A DNA stretch of 64,000 nucleotides, from positions 9,326,071 through 9,390,070 of the forward strand of contig CM033118.1 in NCBI GenBank assembly GCA_019321725.1, given 5' to 3'. Position numbers and translations under genes: made by a program. This DNA comes from Paulownia fortunei. Its lineage: Eukaryota; Streptophyta; Magnoliopsida; Lamiales; Paulowniaceae. Positions 21,562-34,061 of this stretch are shown in pieces (position 1 is the stretch's first letter; every line of letters begins with the position of its first letter). The notes beneath the pieces are model-generated. The model saw only the letters and a list, made by a program, of their open reading frames with translations. It searched no databases and had not been told where the DNA came from.

Positions 21562-22747
21562 TGTTGGGTTCACTTAACTATGGTGTGCACAGTAAAAATT
21601 TAAAATTTTGAAAAAAATGCCATATCATATATGGGAACACCCCTAGTTCAATATGATTATCTATTTTTCGTTTTCAATTGTCTAAACAAAATAGTAGGAG
21701 TTTTCGATTTTACCTCTGAGCACTCCGGTTATAGAAGAGGTAGAAGCAATCAAATGCTAGCCATTCGTACTGAAACTAGTTTGTAAGGATCTAGGTGTCT
21801 CCCTTCTGTTGAATTCTACACTTCGGAAGAATACAAAAATTAAAATTCTGCTAGCAACTATAATTCAGTTACTAATCTATTCTTTGGTGCATTTTTGAAT
21901 GTGTATTAATTTTTAAAACAACTGGTGGTAATAAGAATTGAATACCTTGTTTGATCAAAAGATTGCACCTTTTATTGATAGAAAAAGAGGGAAGAAATTT
22001 TTTTGGAGGAGAATTTTTTTTTTTTTTTTCTTGTTGATGACTGAAAATCCAACAGCCCAACTCTAGGGAATTTTTGGCCCCTTTGTATTGGTTGGAGGAC
22101 TTTTTGTTGATTACAAGATTCCCAAAAATCTCCAACTCTATCTCCAAAGATATCAAATTTCCTCTTATATCTTCCAAGATACTTAGAGATATCTTATCTA
22201 ATGATATCAGATAATTCTAAGAATATCTTATTCTTAATCTTCCATCTTCTTCAAATAATTCAAGTGGGTCTTTCCTAATGGGCCATTGTGAATTGGGTTT
22301 GGAACTTTTAATGAAGTCCAACAACTAATCCAATTAATTAATTGGCCCAAATTTAATTGATTGATCTAATCATTTAATTTAATTCCATCATGCCTACCTA
22401 ATCATATTAAGGCCAATTAAATAATTTAATTATTTAATTAAATAATTAAATTAGTTTATGACTAATACAATGAACTGATCTAATCAATTAATTATTTTAC
22501 TCAAATTGAGCTCTCTAATCTTAATAGCTCTAAATAAATAATTTAATTATTTAATTGAATGATTCATTCAACTTCTTGAATTAAATTAACCCCCCAATTA
22601 ATTTATTAGATCCAACTCTTTGGATCAATTTCTAAATTAGAAATGCTTAATCCCTAATTGTGTGTGACTTTTTAGGTTCAAAAGTAAGCTAGCAGTAAGC
22701 TTTGCAATATTTGCAACTTATGAATAACAAATATTTTGATTAGTTAA
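21562..22747 (-). mobile_element. Another long-LTR fragment of the same superfamily
   Basis: It starts TGTTGGGTTCACTTAACTATG and shares with copy 1 the blocks GCACTCCGGTTATAGAAG, AAGCAATCAAATGCTAGCC and GTGTCTCCCTTCTG. Further on it shares GTGTGACTTTTTAGGTTCA and AAGCTAGCAGTAAGCTTTGCA. It is clearly diverged, so it is a related family or an old copy. It is interrupted at about 22748. Confidence 0.65.
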
Positions 22748-24133
22748 TGATAAGTGCATATTCTGACATATTTTTATATCAAAACCTTTTTACTTTTATT
22801 GCTTTATTCTTTTTAATATTATTGTTTTATTAATGTTATGTGTTAGGGCATCAATGAGTATAAAAAGATCAAAAGAAGCATGTTTCTAAACTTACGCAAT
22901 TTTTGTATTTTTAGCATAATTTCATGATCAAAAGTCCTATGAACCTGAAACTGATTTCATTTGAAAGACAAGAAATAGAAGTACAATTTTTCTGTTGTAA
23001 GCTCAGTCCAATTTAATTTTTATTATAGTAGAAAATTCATCCAAGTGATTGCACAAAATAGATCACCAAAATTTGGATTAGTGTTCAGCCCAATATTTAC
23101 TTATTTGACCAATTAGGTCATATCTCTTAAGTCCAAATTTATTTTAGACTGAAATTTGAATATGTTATATAAAAATATTAAATAAACAAGTTTTCTGAAG
23201 ACAGGTGGTGAGTAAATGTATCAAAATAGTGAAAACATTAGCTGCAAATTGATGTTGTTGTTAAAGGACGACTCTTGGACATAATTTGGTAATTTAATCA
23301 TATCTCCTTCATCCGACTGCCAAATTTGACAATGATATATGAAAATATATCCACACTAAACAATCTACAATTTGTGTTCTTTACTCATCATCAAAATCTA
23401 GTTGTATCTAACTTAAAAATACAATTTAATTCAGTAGGTGAGGACTTGGTGTAACAACTTACCAATTCTTGGCAACTAGCATACCACTTGATTAACACCT
23501 TCATTATTTGTTTGTCCTCTAGCTTACTCCATGTACTATTAATAGACCATGTATTAAGTTTTCTAGTATGTATATTTTCTAGTAATGTAAATTTTCTGGT
23601 AGTAATAAAAATGTATTCTCTAGTTTCTCTTATATTTTTAGTCTTTGCTACTTTTATTATGTCTTTCTAAATTTTATTTTGTTGAGGAAAAAGGGTGACC
23701 TTCTTGTTATAAGGGTACAAAATATTTAAGTATGTTATATTATTATTTTAAGTTTTGATCTAAACCCTACTTGTTTTATGGTGATTTTTGATTTATGTAT
23801 CTCCAACGTCACAACAAATATTTAGGTTTATTTAGCTTATTGTACGGTTTTACCCCACCAACTACTAATGTGAAACCTTAATTTGTTGTTGACAAAGATG
23901 TGTATAGATACTTGATCCCATAAATAAGTGTTGACGTTAAGAGATACTTTGCAATAGTAAGACAATATCATGATTACCTTATTGCATGAGTTATTTGATA
24001 ATATATTCCCATTGGAACCTTCATATGTATGGATTTCAATAGTGCAATTAATAGAGGTAAAAATAATAAATCACTATTTTCTATCCAAAACTAAAGAGTG
24101 GATCCCTAATCCTCGTCGGGCACTACTCTAACA
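22748..24133 (+). mobile_element. Insertion starting TGATAAGTGCATATT; mosaic end
   Basis: About 1.4 kb without coding domains starts TGATAAGTGCATATTCTGAC and includes GGGCATCAATGAGTATAAAAAGATCAAAAGAAG. I recognise this as the start of a widespread plant LTR type (probably gypsy), which is inference. The last 35 bases (ATCCCTAATCCTCGTCGGGCACTACTCTAACA) instead look like the end of the long copia LTR family, so the right boundary lies somewhere before 24100. The order of events here is not resolved. The 60-residue ORF at 23488-23670 is hydrophobic low-complexity and not called. Confidence 0.4.
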
Positions 24134-24245
24134 GTATAATCCTTCTATCAATTAATCTCCCGATTGAACCTAGGATATGAATTGTTAGTCGAAACTCCAA
24201 TAGCTCAATAACTATGTATCCATTCTTTCAAAACTACAACTATTG
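24134..24245 (-). mobile_element. Short long-LTR scrap
   Basis: TAATCTCCCGATTGAACCTAGG and GTTAGTCGAAACTCCAATAG align by eye with 12650-12700 of copy 1 (TAATCTCCTGATTGAATCTAAGG, AAGTCGAAACCC). It belongs to one of the two older LTRs in this nest and ends where LINE sequence begins. Confidence 0.5.
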
Positions 24246-25640
24246 TGCTTATACCAAAGGTTGATTCTTCGAAGGGATGGACCCATTTTAGACCGATAAG
24301 CTTGTGTAACATAATTAACAAAATTCTTAAAAAATTGTTACACAATAGACTTGCGGCTTTTCGTCCAATTTGGTTTCATCTTCACAAAGTGGCTTTGTTC
24401 CTGGTCGCTTGATTAGCGATAATATCCTCCTTGCACAAGAGTTGACTCATGGGTTTGATAATAATTGTACGGAGAGCAATATGATCATGAAGCTTGATAT
24501 ATGACCAAAGCTTGTGATCGGGTACAGTGGAAATTTCTTTATGCGGTTCTCCATCAATTTGGTTTTCCTGATTGTTGAATTCAGTTAGTGAGAAACTGTG
24601 GAGAATACTTGGTTTTCTATCTTGGTCAATGAACAAGCGGCTGGTTTCTTTCGCTCTAGAAGAGGACTCAGGCAGGGAGATCCACTTTCACCTACACTTT
24701 TTATTTTTGTTGTTGAAATCCTTTCAAGAAATATTCACCAGCTCTTATTCATCATCCACGGCTGCAATATAGGTCGGGCGGAGGAACCTTGATTTCGCAT
24801 CTTGTTTATGCTGATGATTTGGTAATCTTCTTAACTGCTAATGAAAATGGAGTCAAACCGTTGATGGAATGTTTAACTCTTTATGAACGGATGTCAGGAC
24901 AGTTCATTAATAAATCAAAGAGCTTCTTTGTGGCTGCTAAAAAAATTCCAGCACAACGAATAATTAGGTTGAAGAATCTCACTAGTTTTTCCTTAAAACA
25001 ACTGCCAATTATCTACCTTGGAGCTTCGCTTTATAAAGGAAGGAAAAAGGGGTCTTTATTTGAAGGCATCATTACTAAAATGCAAGAATGTATTGCCGAA
25101 TGGGAGAAAAAATTTCTCAATCATAGAGGAAGATTAACCTTGTTCCGTAGTGTTCTTCAATCGATACCGCTTCATATGCTTCAAATTATATCAGCCCCAA
25201 AATCAGTTTTGTTTTAGGATTGAAAGGATATTAAATTGTTTTTTTCTGCGGCTCTTCTCTAGAAGGTCCGAAACTCCACTCGATTTCATGGACTAATCGT
25301 TATTACCCTGTTGAGGAAGGAGGCCTTGGGGTGAGAAGTCTTGCAGATATTTTCCAGGCCTTCTCTATAAAACTATGGTGGCAATTTTGCTCTTCCAATT
25401 TGCTATGGAGTCAATTTATGAAGTATAACTATTGCAGCAACCAGCATCCATCTATAGCAAAGTGTACCATCAATAATTCTTTGGTGTGGAAGAGAATGTG
25501 CCGCAAATGGAGTGATGCGGAACATGAAACTTTCTGGCGTGTAGGGAGGGATCTCTTTCTTTTTGGTATGATAATTGGACTACATTTGGTCCCTTAGCCC
25601 GGCTAGTGGATAGCTCCTTTTGGCCTGATACTTCTATTAA
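24246..25640 (+). pseudogene. Third LINE ORF2: reverse transcriptase remnant
   Basis: RT motifs appear in shifting plus frames. FRPISLCNIINKILKKLLHNRL is near 24287-24350 and TKACDRVQWKFLY near 24505. NTWFSILVNEQAAGFFRSR with RGLRQGDPLSPTLFIFVVE is in the frame at 24598-24792. HLVYADDLVIFLTANENG is in the longest intact piece, 24789-25217 (142 residues), which also holds PIIYLGASLYKGRKKGSLFEG and KKFLNHRGRLTLFRSVLQSIPLHML. The catalytic YADD is intact here, unlike in the two LINEs to the left. The 5' half (ORF1, endonuclease) is missing: the element is truncated where the LTR nest abuts it. Confidence 0.85.
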
Positions 25641-26304
25641 AGATTTTGATATGATGGGAAATGGAAATTAGATGAGCTTGCTGGAATTTTTCCCGAGGCT
25701 GTTCTGCAGGAAATCTATACTATAATTATTGATCTGGAGGCTGTAGACGTCCCTATTTGGAAATCTACATCCCATGGTAACTTTACTTTAAAGTCTGCTT
25801 GGGAACTTTGTAGACGACGCAGGCCAATTTTGGCTATTGGTGGACATTTTGGAAACCAAATTATCCCTCCAACAGCTTCTGTCTTCGTTTGGAGATTATT
25901 TCATTATCTACTTTTGTTAGATGACAATTTGCGCAATCGCGGATTTGAGATGGTCTCAATTTGCCATGTTTGTAGAGCTGATTCTGAAAATATGCGACAC
26001 TCCTTTGTTTTGTGCTCAACCATTGCCCAGGTTTGGAGATTTTTTGAAGTGAAGTTTCATTTGCGACCCAAAATGGAGGATATTTGAGTATTACTACATG
26101 CATGGTTTTCCTCAAGGAACATTGGCAACAAACTGCATGTCAGAAGGATAATTCCCTTGCTTATCATTTGGTATGCTTGGTTAGCACAAAATAATGTCAA
26201 ACATAGGAGAAAACGTTCATCAGCCTCTATGATTATTTTTTATGTTTTACAGCTTCTGTAGCGCACAAAGGATTAAAATCTGTTAGGGAAATTTTTCTAG
26301 AAGG
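25641..26304 (+). pseudogene. Third LINE ORF2: zf-RVT domain region
   Basis: The frame at 25830-26087 reads TASVFVWRLFHYLLLLDDNL, RNRGFEMVSICHVCRADSEN and MRHSFVLCSTIAQVWRFFEV. This is the plant LINE zf-RVT zinc-binding domain, with the CHVC pair and the downstream His/Cys. Upstream, TSHGNFTLKSAWELCR near 25770 belongs to the same domain start. A stop follows at 26085. Bases 26088-26304 hold a decayed linker to RNase H. Confidence 0.8.
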
Positions 26305-26816
26305 GTGAGTCTGAGGTTACTAAAGGTTGGGGTTTTAAGGTATTACATAATGCTGAACCTAAAATGCGTATTGCATACTGGATTAAACCGCAAGCCAATT
26401 GGTATAAGCTTAATTGTGATGGGGCAACTAGAGGTAATCCTGGCTTAGCAAGAGTTGGAGAAATCATTAAAGATTGGAATGGTGATCCTTTGTTGGCATT
26501 TTAATCATAATTGGGTGAGTGTACAAATATTCAAGTAGAACTACACGCACTTGTGAAAGGTACGACAATATGCTTCAAAACAGGAATTTCCCACTTATGG
26601 ATCGAAATAGATGCCTTATTATTAATTTCAAATTTAAACGGGCAACAGATAGGGCATTGGAGACTTTTGCCGCTAATTGCTCAGTTTCAATCACTTAGGC
26701 AAAAAATGATTATTCAGATTTCGCACATATTTCTTGAAGGAAATCAAATTGCGGATCTTCTGGTGAATCCTGAGTCTAATAATTTTTCTTTTATTTCTTA
26801 AACGCGGACGGAATTT
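26305..26816 (+). pseudogene. Third LINE ORF2: RNase H domain
   Basis: KLNCDGATRGNPGLARVGEI is at about 26405-26465, then a stop and frameshift near 26503. The domain continues at 26511-26801 with VELHALVKG, LWIEIDALLLISNLNG and the end QISHIFLEGNQIADLLVNP. The four acidic positions of RNase H (D in NCDGA, E in VELHAL, D in EIDAL, D in QIADL) can all be found. The domain was lost by one break, not by loss of the active site. Confidence 0.85.
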
Positions 26817-27050
26817 CCACAAGAGATTAGAGGTCGCATTCATTTGGATAGGAACAATTATCCTAATTTTTATTTTTGAAATTTTTGGTAAAGTAGTAGA
26901 AATCCTAATTTATTGCTTTCTATTTTACAATAGAATAAGTACTCCTTATTTTATACTTTCAACTTGTAAAATACTTATTTATATTTTTATGATTAATAAA
27001 ATGGTTGGGGTCAACGTCAAAGGTGGATTTGATAAAAAATAATAATAATT
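26817..27050 (+). other. Third LINE 3' UTR and A-rich tail
   Basis: AGTACTCCTTATTTTATACTTTC and ATTAATAAAATGG resemble the tail of the first LINE (6335-6400). The segment ends in GATAAAAAATAATAATAATTAG at about 27030-27050, a degenerate A-rich tail typical of LINE 3' ends. Confidence 0.6.
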
Positions 27051-28030
27051 AGCTCGTCCAACACTACTTTATCATATGTTATAATTAGAAAAAATACACA
27101 GCTTATTTGTTCATCCATGGATGAGTTGCTTATTAGGTTGACAATATTTTGATGATATATTTCATCCTCTCATCCAGATACGGGCTCGATTGTTTCACTT
27201 CCCCAATGTTGGCGGCTATCTACTCCTGTGGCGGGTCAAGCCCAATAGATCACGTCATTATCAACTCCTTTGGTTTACTTGGTCTGCATGGAATTCTCTC
27301 AAATATCGCAGAAAGAGGATGAGGCTAATTAGATTGTTTCCTAGGTTAGACAACATAAGATTCTTGAAACTCCAAGACAACATAAGTTCTAAAATACTAA
27401 AGGGGCTAGTAGAGCGTGTCGGGGGATTGCGGAGCAGGTAGCATATTACATGCACCAAGAAAAGGGATTGCATTTGCATTCTTTGAATTCCTAGGCCATC
27501 TAACAATATTTACGCAGAGATTTTTGCAATTTGCAAAGGGTTGGATCTTTGTTAAAGCAATGGATATGATAAGATCATAATTAGACATATTTTCGTACCC
27601 TCAATGTTAGTGTATATTTCTACACATTTAATGGAAAATTGTACTTAGTTTTTTATAAATAATGTGCAGGAGAAATTATAGAGAAGAATGATTGAACAAA
27701 AGGAGGTACTGAAAAATTGGACAAAAGTCATGTCATGGCCCCACATCGTACATTAGCATGTTGCAGCATAATTCTTCCATGTCGTGGCGGCTATCATGAA
27801 AGTTTCTGCCAAGATTGATGAAGAAGAGTCATGTCATGATGTCATTCTTCCACATCGCGATATCATTCCTTTATGCCGCGATTCTATTAGTTGAAAATTG
27901 GCCTAGGAATTTTGCACCGCGGTGCCATTTTTGGAAAAAAATTCTCGTCATTGTATCTTGTGCCATGGCTCCATTTCTTTTGCGCTAGTGCCAATTCATG
28001 GATTTTGGTAGGTCTTTTTAACAGACAATA
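27051..28030. other. No gene seen; possible decayed LTR from about 27607
   Basis: 27051-27606 has no recognisable domain (the short ORFs are unlike any family I know). From 27608 TGTTAGTGTATATTTCTACAC is followed by TTATAGAGAAGAATGATTGAACAAAAGG. Then comes GC-richer repetitive text with GCATGTTGCAGC, CATGTCGTGGCGGC and CACATCGCGATATC, resembling the plant LTR type that begins at 22748. The copia element at 28031 is inserted in it. Confidence 0.35.
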
Positions 28031-28518
28031 TGTTAGAAAATCTTTAGTTATGCAAATCAAAAATATAATTTTGAATAAATATTACCGGTCAAGATTTTAG
28101 AACTTTATGATTTTCATAATACATGATTATAAGAAAACATACCTTTCTCCATGATCACTATTGAATACAATCACAAGAAGAATTTTAGAGGAAATTGTGT
28201 TTTTCTTTCTTGACCCCTTAATTCTTACGTATACTTTTTTTATGGAGAGAACTATTAATAAGTAGGTTGAGAGAGGACCGACTTTTAATTGGTTTTATTT
28301 ATAATTATACAGTCCATAAATATATGCATAATTAGAAAATAATCTCTCTAATGATCAATGAGATTTGAGACGTGATAATTATCAAACCATAATTATCTTT
28401 TAACTAAATTAAAAGATAATTACCTAAAATAAGACGATTATCATTCCACAATTATCTCTTAACTAAATTAAAAAATAATTACCTTAAATACGACACCTAG
28501 GACATAAATAGTCTAACA
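28031..28518 (-). repeat. 3' LTR of the 6.5 kb copia element
   Basis: 488 bp, plus-strand TGTTAGAAAATC to AGTCTAACA. It aligns with 34062-34551 throughout, with scattered substitutions, for example GTTATGCAAATC versus GTTATACAAATC. Confidence 0.93.
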
Positions 28519-28531
28519 TTCTCCCACTTGG
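28519..28531 (-). other. Polypurine tract of the 6.5 kb copia element
   Basis: On the minus strand CCAAGTGGGAGAA lies directly before the 3' LTR, the same motif as in the 10 kb element. Confidence 0.8.
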
Positions 28532-29032
28532 CCCATGTGGCATCATTTAACTTAATTGTTTAATAATAAATATAATGCCCAATATAAGTCAAATCCTTTT
28601 TTAATTTGATCAAATCATAAATTCATCATTAAATAAAAAACTAATATGAATCATGGCGGTTTGTACATCCTTAGATCGACATAGTCCCTTCCTTGTATTA
28701 CAATATCAATCATATATTTAATGTGACGTTAATGAGAGATGTCATAATGGTCCAACATTAATATCTCATCATAGATAAATCTTGTTAGTATTATCATAAT
28801 TCATTCATGTATTAACATAATGAAACATGATGCATTAATTTATCAGAAACATTCAAAAAATGAGCTTAGAGTTTCAAATAAATAAATAACATAAGACTTC
28901 ATCATAATGTCAATAACAGTTGTCGGTAATACCCATTCTTTCGACATGTTCAGTAAATATTTTTGGTGACAACCCTTTTGTCAATGGATCCACAACCATA
29001 AGATTGGTGTTAATGTGTTCAATTGACAATCT

Positions 29033-29840
29033 TTATTTCTGAACTTCTTTTTTAATGACAAAGTATTTCAATTCCATATGTTTAGCACCTTTGGAATACT
29101 TTTTGGTTTTAGAAAAGAAGACTGCTGTGGAATTATCACAATAAAATTTCAATGACTTGGCAATACTGTCGATAATTCTAAGTCCAAAAATAAAGTTTTG
29201 CAACCATAATCCTTGAATAGTGGCCTCAAAGCATGCTACAAATTCAGCTTCCATAGTAGATACAATAATGACAGACTGCTTCACATTTTTCCATGAGATT
29301 ACTCCTCCAACTAAAAGGAACAAATAGCCAAATGTGAATTTTTTAGTATCCACACATCTAGCATAATCTGAATCTGAATATCATATCACCTCAAGATGAT
29401 CGAATCTCTTATATATGAGCATGTGATCTTTCATTCCTTGTAGATATCTCAATACTTTCTTTGCAGATTTTAATGCTCCATTCCAGAATTACTTTGATAC
29501 CAACCCAGCATGCCAACAACAAAATTGATGTCTGGCCTGGTGCAAGTTTGAGCATATATCAAGCTCCCAACAATAGATGTACAAGGAATTTTTTCCATTT
29601 CTTTATGTTCCAATTCATTCTTTAGGCTTTTCATAAGGCTCAATTTATCTCATTTCTAAATTGGAACAGCAGATGGAGAATACTTTTCCATATTAAATCT
29701 TTCCAAAACTCTATTGATATATGTTTTCTGAGATAACCCCAATAATCCTTGTGATCTATCACGGAATATTTCAATTCCTATCATTTAAGAAGCCTCACCC
29801 ATATTTTTCATTTCAAAGTTCTTTGAGAGAAACTTCTTGG
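29033..29840 (-). pseudogene. Copia RNase H and RT thumb remnant
   Basis: The frame at 29353-29033 (106 residues) reads TFGYLFLLVGGVISWKNVKQ, VIIVSTMEAEFVACFEATIQ and KFYCDNSTAVFFSKTKK, the copia RNase H. The stretch up to 29840 is the connection between RT and RNase H (RPDI-type region near 29530, then the Met-rich thumb), broken by stops. The final residues end at HMELKYFVIKKEVQK, so the C-terminal tail is lost or out of frame. Confidence 0.85.
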
Positions 29841-29841
29841 T

Positions 29842-30336
29842 CTAATGTAATAAATCAAGATCATTAGTAGCAAGCAAGATATCATCAACATATAAAATCA
29901 GAAATATAAACTTACTCCCACTAACTTTTAGATATATACAATGATCAACAGTGTTTTTCTTAAATCTAAAGGAAGTGATAGTGTCATTGAACTTAAGATA
30001 CCATTGCCGAGAAGCTTGCCTAAGTCCATATATTGACTTCTTAAGTTTACACACCATATGTTCCTTTCCTTCAACTGAAAAACCCTCAAATTGTTCCATA
30101 TAGACCTCTTTCTCTAAGTTTTCATTCAGAAAAGTAGTTTTTACACTCATTTGATGGAGCTCTAAATCATAATGAGCCACTATTGCCATGATAATTCTCA
30201 ATGAGTCTTTCTTAGAAATTAGAGAAAGTGTCTCTTTGTAGTCAATGCCATCTTTCTGAGTAAAACTTTTGGCAACAAATCTAGCTTTGTGTTGTTTAAT
30301 ATTGTCATTAGAGTTGCATTTGGTCTTAAAGACCAC
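29842..30336 (-). pseudogene. Copia reverse transcriptase remnant
   Basis: A 164-residue frame with HKARFVAKSFTQKDGIDYKE, VYMEQFEGFSV, KKSIYGLRQASRQW and the YVDD box intact ([14 protein letters not shown]). The first catalytic Asp, normally in [10 protein letters not shown], is Ser here (QMSVKTTFLN), so the enzyme would be dead even without the stops. The missing N-terminal part (30340-30900) shows only traces of the linker between integrase and RT. Confidence 0.88.
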
Positions 30337-30899
30337 TTACACCTAAATCTTTTACAACTTTCTGGCAATTCTACAAAATCCTATACTTCATTATGAGCCA
30401 TTGATTTCAACTCTTCTTTCATGGCATCTAACTATTTAATAGAATTAGCACTTTCTATTACTTGTGAAAAAGAAACTGTATCATCATCAATTCCTACATC
30501 AAATTCTAAATCTTGTAGATAAACCATATAATCATCAAAAATAGTAGGTCTTCTTTGACTTTCAAACCTTCTTAATGCTATTTGATATGGTTCATCTACT
30601 GTAGGTTCCTTGGCAACAGTTTCATTATTGGGATTTTGATTATTATTTGTTGTTCTTATAAGTTGTTAAATGATTCAACAACTGTATGAACAATAGCATG
30701 AGAAAAAGTTTTAGGCAAAGGAATCTCCACTCTAACTTCTTGAATTTTCATTTTTCGTGGTTCCACATTCCCACTAATTTAACCATTTTTAATGAACCTA
30801 CGATTTCCAGTTTCAACAATTCTTGTGCTATAGCTAGGATAATAAAATCTATAACCTTTCATTTTTTTCTAGATAACCTATAAAAAAACCACTGGTGTT

Positions 30900-31583
30900 T
30901 CCTGAATCTAGTTTCTTTCATGTGGATTATATATTCTTACTTCTATCGGGCAACTCTAAACATGCAAGTGCCTTAAATTGAGTTTTCTTCCTGTCCACAG
31001 TTCAAAAGGTGTCTTTGGAACTGCCTTAATAGGAACCCTATTTAATACATACATAGCTGTTTTCCAAGCATGCATCCACAATGATAAAGGTAAAGAAGAA
31101 TTCTTAACATACTCCTAACTATATCCATTAAAGTACGGTTACATCATTCTGCAACACCATTTTGTTGCATACCTAGCATTGTGTATTGAGCACAAATGCC
31201 ATGCTTTTCAAGAAACTTAGCAAATGGACATGGACATTGTCCAATTTCATCATATTTTCAATAATACTCATCACCTCTGTTAGACCTGATAATTTTCACT
31301 TTTTGTCTAATTGTCTCTTAATCTCATTAATAAACACCTCCAAAATGTCTACTAATTGAGATTTATTATGCAAGAAATAGACATAACCATAATGTGAAAA
31401 ATCATCAATAAATGTTATAAAGTACTTTTCTCCACCAAAAGATAGAATATAAAAAAGTCCACATATATCAGTGTGTATAAGTTCAAGGAGTTGTGTGCTT
31501 CTTGTGACTGTTTTCTTAATTGTGTATTCTGTATGTTTTCCCTCAATATAATCCACACAAATACCAAGATCAGTAAAATTCAA
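30900..31583 (-). pseudogene. Copia integrase remnant
   Basis: The frame at 31583-31296 reads LLELIHTDICGLF (first Asp), ITFIDDFSHYGYVYFLHNKS and EVFINEIKRQLDKK. Past a frameshift follows IIRSNRGDEYY, where the second catalytic Asp is Asn. Further on QQNGVAE (with the Glu) and NRTLMDIVRSML are readable, then a decayed C-terminus to about 30930. Two kinds of damage, frame breaks and an active-site change, make it inactive. Confidence 0.85.
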
Positions 31584-31607
31584 ATCAGGAAAAATTTTAT
31601 TATTTAC

Positions 31608-31997
31608 TTATCTTTGTATTCTTTCTTTAGATATATAACCCAAATGTTTATGCCACAAGTAAGCAGAACTTTCATCAACTAAATTATGTTTAGTGACAAC
31701 ATTATGATGCATGGTCAGTAGAGTCTCAACAAAAAGATTATCAAGCTTTAATTTATATAAACCATCACAAAGAACATTGGAACTAATAACATGATTATGT
31801 TTAAACAAACTGAAACTTCTATTTGCAAACTTAAAGGAGTATCCAAGTGTACTAAGTTTAGATAAAGAAACTAAATTGCAAGAAACAGAAGGAACATAAA
31901 AAGTTTGAAAAAGATTCAAATGATGTCTAGTATTTAAAATTAAACGATGAGTTCTGATAGCTTCAACTGGAGCTTTGACTCTATTCCTTATGAACAC
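31608..31997 (-). pseudogene. Copia protease end and pre-integrase domain remnant
   Basis: A 129-residue frame with RNRVKAPVEAIRTHRLIL, FYVPSVSCNLVSLSKLSTLG and SSAYLWHKHLGYISKERI, the linker from protease to the HHCC domain in TNT1-like copia elements. The DSG/DTG active site should lie upstream near 32050-32080 but is not clearly open there. Confidence 0.8.
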
Positions 31998-32129
31998 AAA
32001 ATTTTTATTTAGGTTTATGGTTTGGGTTATAAGGAACCCCTACATCGTATTTGAAACATGAGTGGTGCAACCAGAATTAATCCACTAAGTATTATAAGGA
32101 ACTTTTGCCAAATTTGATTTAAAACATAT

Positions 32130-33000
32130 AAAATCACTAGGCTTACCTTTTTTTTTTGAACCATGCCTTATGTTTCAGAAAATCTTTCTAATAGTGTCTA
32201 GGTTTTTTGTAGAAACAACACGTATCATTCTTTCATTCCTTCTTGTAGATTTAGGCAGATGACCTATTAATCTTTAGTGATCCTTTATTGCCCTTTCCAT
32301 TCTTCTTTACTGATTTCTTTTTAGCTCCTGACCTATCTATGAGATCAATTAAGTGAATACCTTGATTCTTAAGTCTTGCCTCCTCTTGAATAAGCATACT
32401 TTGCAATTTAGTCACATTCCATTTATCTTTTATGGTATTGTAATTAATTTGGAATTGATTTTATGCAGGAGGTGAGGAGTTAATGATAACCTGTACAAGG
32501 AATCACACACTTTCAATCCCATGGATCCCAATCTTGCTGCTATATTTGTCATCTTAGTGACATGGTCATGCATTGTACGAGAACCATCAAACTTCATGGT
32601 GGTTAACATACCCATTAGTGTCCCAACAACTGACTTATCACAAAATTGAACTGGAAATGATCTTCAACAAACTTCATAAATTCCTTAGCACTATCAATTT
32701 TGAGAATCATTATCCTAATATTCTATGCTATTATGATTCGCATAAGCATGAGGCTCAGTCTGTTAGATCTTTCCCAAGTCTTATGGAAAGAGCTTTCTTC
32801 AGTACTACTAGCATCATTAATAGTAGCGAGCTTATCAATCGTGAGTGCCAAATCTAGATCCAGAACACCTAGGTGAAACTGGACTTGTTTGGACTATTCA
32901 AAAAAATTAAACCCATTAAACTTCATAATAGACGAGGCTTGCGAATGAAGAAAGGCAAAAATATATGTTGTAAAATACATAAAAATGCTCACACATTAAT
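32130..33000 (-). pseudogene. Copia gag remnant with zinc knuckle
   Basis: Near 32220-32150 the minus strand shows CFYKKPRHY and then KDFLKHKAWF, a decayed CCHC knuckle. At 32615-32430 SRTMHDHVTKMTNIAARLGS with MGLKVCDSLYRLSL is the UBN2-type gag helix region. The rest of gag towards 33000 is only faintly readable. The ORF at 32573-32857 on the other strand is antisense to it. Confidence 0.7.
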
Positions 33001-34047
33001 GTTTTGAGTTTTAAACGTAAACACATAATACAAATTCAGACATTGACATTCATGAAATCAATAAATGTACATTTAAGTTCTCCTTGGGTGATCCAACAAT
33101 GTACTAAATAAATGTAATTGGTGCCTGAATTTAATTTCACATAATTGGTAATTAAATATACTCTAATTAGACATGCTTGCTATCTTTGGATATACTAAAC
33201 ATATCGAATCAAATATATCAATTAACTACAATCATGCTCATGATTATAAAATAACTTATCAGCATTTGGGCGGTCCTTAAATATTCTATAATCAATGAAC
33301 TTCAATATACCCATAAAATTATATATCATCATGTCATCTCATAATAGCATCACATAATCATGGGTAATTGAACTTTATTGAATTTGACATCTATGAAAAA
33401 TTTCTAATTTGACCACTTTGGTGACTAACAAATTATTCATCGTATAGATATCAAATTAAAAAATAATTATTATACAATTAGATAGACTTTACAGTTCGAT
33501 CACTTTGATGACTAATGAACCATCTATCAAATAAATTCATCATGCAATTATAATACTTGAATTATAACGAAATCACATAATCTCAAGTCATAAAAACATT
33601 CCATTTTGCACTACATATAAAACTTTACATACGCATTCTACAAAAGCAAACTGATCATCACAGTAAACTTTAGTTGGATATATGACACTTCATTAAAATA
33701 GAGATCCAAGTTTACATCATATAAATTTACACATACATATTGTTATGAATTTGAGTCAGTGAATTTTAGAATATAAACTTTAAATATTCATCAATACTTT
33801 ACAAATTGCAGACTTTAATAAAAATGTTAGTTAATAGTTTATAAGCATGAATATATTATAGCATATACACACATATATACATAGAAATCAACACATGATT
33901 TTCTTTAACTTAGAAATTAATTTTTAGTGGAAATTCGATCAAAATTTCAATTAACATCAATGTTCATAAATTAACGTAAATTGCAATGGAAAACATAATT
34001 CAAAAGGGTTAATAAATTGATAAGAGATTAACAATCTTAATTCAAAC
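33001..34047 (-). other. Leader of the 6.5 kb copia element
   Basis: An AT-rich stretch without coding signals between gag and PBS. I see nothing else in it. Confidence 0.6.
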
Positions 34048-34059
34048 GCCTTGATACCA
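34048..34059 (-). other. Primer binding site of the 6.5 kb copia element
   Basis: On the minus strand TGGTATCAAGGC directly inside the 5' LTR, a variant of the initiator-Met tRNA PBS. Confidence 0.8.
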
Positions 34060-34061
34060 CA

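Noticed and set aside
24382..24636. 84-residue minus-strand ORF
   Set aside because: It is antisense to the third LINE RT.
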